Assembly: GCA_012512865.1 (NCBI GenBank)
Contig: JAAZDH010000213.1
Coordinates: 1 to 7,158, forward strand
Direction: 5' to 3'
DNA: 7,158 bases
DNA from: Clostridiaceae bacterium
GTDB taxonomy: Bacteria > Bacillota > Clostridia > Acetivibrionales > DUMC01
Shown: piece by piece, positions 5,885 to 7,158 of the stretch
Layout: each line of letters starts with the position of its first letter
Position numbering within the stretch: position 1 is the stretch's first letter
The notes under the pieces: generated by a model
The model's database searches: none
The model's input: the letters and a program-made list of their open reading frames with translations, nothing else
Told to the model about the DNA's origin: nothing
Made by a program: the position numbers and the translations under genes

Positions 5885-7030
5885 ATGGATAGTATAAAGG
5901 TATTAACCGTATTCGGAACAAGGCCTGAAGCCATCAAGATGGCACCGCTTATAAAAAAGCTTGAGGCGGAATCTCTTATAGAAAGCCATGTCTGTATTAC
6001 GGCGCAGCACAGAGAAATGCTCGACCAGGTACTGGAGATATTCGATATAAAGCCCGACTACGATTTGAACATCATGCAGCACAGACAGAGCCTTGTGAGC
6101 ATAACCACAAAGGCTCTAGAAGGTTTATATAAGGTTATAAACGAGTTGCGGCTGGATATTGTGCTGGTACATGGCGACACGTCCACCACCCTGGCAGGGG
6201 CCCTGGCTGCGTTTTACAACAAAGTCCCTGTGGGACATGTGGAGGCAGGGCGCCGTACATATGATAAATATTCTCCGTATCCTGAAGAGATGAACAGAGT
6301 GCTCATCGCTGACATTGCCGAGATGCATTTTGCTCCAACCGTTAGAAACAAACAAAACCTTATAAGGGAAAACATCATACAGGGAATTTATGTGACGGGT
6401 AATACCGTCATAGACGCATTGAAATATACTATTGCACCTGATTATATGTTCAAAGATTCAATTCTCAAAGGTATTGATTTTTCAAAGGATAGGTATGTCT
6501 TGCTGACTGCTCACAGGAGAGAGAATCTGGGCGAGCCGCTTGAGAACATATGCAGGGCGGTAAAAAGGCTTGTACAAGACTTTGACGATGTATACATTAT
6601 TTATCCTGTACACTTAAATCCCGCCGTCAGGGAAACGGTTAATTCGATTTTAGGGGGTACCGAGAGGGTTTATCTGACGAACCCTGTTGATGTGCAGGAC
6701 ATGCACAACTTGATGGCCAGATGTTACATGGTTATGACTGATTCGGGAGGGTTACAGGAGGAAGCACCTGCTCTTGGAAAGCCGGTGTTGGTGCTTAGGA
6801 CCGAGACCGAGAGACCAGAAGCTCTGGAAGCCGGGACCGTGAAGCTGGCCGGAGTTATTGAGAATGATATATATAATATGGCTGCTGAGCTTTTGACTAA
6901 TAAAGAAACATATGAGGCAATGGCAAGAGCAGTGAATCCATATGGCGATGGTAGAGCTTCTGAAAGGATAGTTAAGGCCATATTACATAGGTTTGGCCTT
7001 GGCGAGAAGCCAGAAGAGTTTGGTTTGTAA
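5885..7030 (+). CDS. wecB: UDP-N-acetylglucosamine 2-epimerase (non-hydrolysing)
   Basis: A cytoplasmic enzyme that interconverts UDP-GlcNAc and UDP-ManNAc, supplying the substrate of the WecC encoded just upstream. From ATG 5885 it has 381 residues, as expected. It is a GT-B-like fold: VFGTRPEAIKMAPL (9-22), TAQHREMLDQVLEIF (39-53), HGDTSTTLAGALAAFY (96-111), HVEAG (118-122), YSPYPEEMNR (129-138), TAHRRENLGEP (208-218), PVHLNPAVRE (241-250) and TDSGGLQEEAPALGKPVLV (285-303). By comparison with E. coli WecB, the residues expected to matter (Asp98, Glu120, Glu134, His210) are all present. One oddity is Arg123: the family has Leu in HVEAGLRT, here it is HVEAGRRT, encoded CGC at 6251-6253. Enzymes of this type in Gram-positive bacteria (MnaA) are often activated by UDP-GlcNAc. 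A GTG start at 5876 would add three residues but falls in the ribosome binding site. Codon use agrees with wecC. Confidence 0.95.
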   Translation: MDSIKVLTVFGTRPEAIKMAPLIKKLEAESLIESHVCITAQHREMLDQVLEIFDIKPDYDLNIMQHRQSLVSITTKALEGLYKVINELRLDIVLVHGDTSTTLAGALAAFYNKVPVGHVEAGRRTYDKYSPYPEEMNRVLIADIAEMHFAPTVRNKQNLIRENIIQGIYVTGNTVIDALKYTIAPDYMFKDSILKGIDFSKDRYVLLTAHRRENLGEPLENICRAVKRLVQDFDDVYIIYPVHLNPAVRETVNSILGGTERVYLTNPVDVQDMHNLMARCYMVMTDSGGLQEEAPALGKPVLVLRTETERPEALEAGTVKLAGVIENDIYNMAAELLTNKETYEAMARAVNPYGDGRASERIVKAILHRFGLGEKPEEFGL

Positions 7031-7075
7031 AAATGTTACTTTGATACTACCCTGAAAATCTGGGAAGGGATAGAA

Positions 7076-7158
7076 ATGATTATTTCAGAGGCTCAATTTA
7101 TCCGCGAGTTTGAAGTTGTGCGAGATGCATCTTTTATATTTTTTCTAGGAGCGGGGGC
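7076..7158 (+). CDS. N-terminus of a possible SIR2-like domain protein (cut by window edge)
   Basis: A new ORF starts at ATG 7076 behind an AAGGGA ribosome binding site (7065-7070, five bases away), 45 bases after wecB. Only 27 codons are visible. The peptide runs from MIISEAQF through a charged helix (REFEVVRDAS) into a hydrophobic strand, FIFFLGAG, and the two remaining bases (GC) make the next residue Ala. A short helix, then FFLGAGA, is how many prokaryotic SIR2-like domains begin, with GAGAS forming part of the NAD-binding loop. Proteins with this domain often act in anti-phage defence by depleting NAD, but stand-alone uses exist too. Another Rossmann-type nucleotide-binding protein remains possible. 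It has no evident link to polysaccharide synthesis. Confidence 0.5.
   Translation, partial: MIISEAQFIREFEVVRDASFIFFLGAG

Noticed and set aside
6125..6981. Minus-strand frames at 6125-6355 and 6724-6981 opposite wecB
   Set aside because: Antisense to conserved epimerase motifs, with no own context or recognisable protein features.
7048..7064. CCCTGA...TCTGGG as a terminator after wecB
   Set aside because: Only about three strong pairs form and no T tract follows, so it is not a convincing terminator.
1..7158. CRISPR arrays, tRNA or rRNA genes, IS transposase genes
   Set aside because: No regularly spaced repeats, no RNA gene signatures and no transposase motifs were seen on either strand.

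Overview
The window looks like part of the chromosome of a low-GC Gram-positive bacterium, most likely a clostridial Firmicute. The grounds are strong AGGAGG-type ribosome binding sites, a TTG start, ATA- and AGR-rich codon use in the best conserved genes, and epimerase and dehydrogenase proteins resembling those of Gram-positive bacteria. The genus cannot be fixed from this sequence. All supported genes are on the + strand.

Left block (1-4312) is a cell-surface polysaccharide assembly cluster. It opens with the C-terminal part of a GT4 glycosyltransferase cut by the window edge. Next is a second GT4 glycosyltransferase (424-1723) whose frame is broken twice, each time at a run of seven A where eight would restore one protein of about 433 residues. 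A third GT4 enzyme (1761-2969) follows, and its stop overlaps the start of a polytopic membrane protein (2966-4312) that looks like a Wzy-type repeat-unit polymerase. Gaps are short and no terminator is visible, so the block probably reads as one operon.

The 271-base gap (4313-4583) holds a 19-codon stub that may be the beginning of a lost glycosyltransferase, an imperfect inverted-repeat element of about 103 bases with a stable central hairpin, a weak candidate promoter, and the strong ribosome binding site of the next gene.

Right block (4584-7030) is a wecC-wecB pair: UDP-ManNAc dehydrogenase and UDP-GlcNAc 2-epimerase. Together they turn UDP-GlcNAc into UDP-ManNAc and then UDP-ManNAcA, a building block that the glycosyltransferases could use and the Wzy-like protein could polymerise. 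Base and codon use differ sharply between the blocks (Arg is mostly CGN in the polymerase and mostly AGR in wecCB), so the locus looks assembled from parts of different origin.

At the right edge a new ORF starts (7076) and is cut after 27 codons. Its FFLGAG(A) ending resembles the NAD-binding start of SIR2-like domains found in many anti-phage proteins. It is the most promising lead to an accessory system, but nearly all of it lies outside the window.
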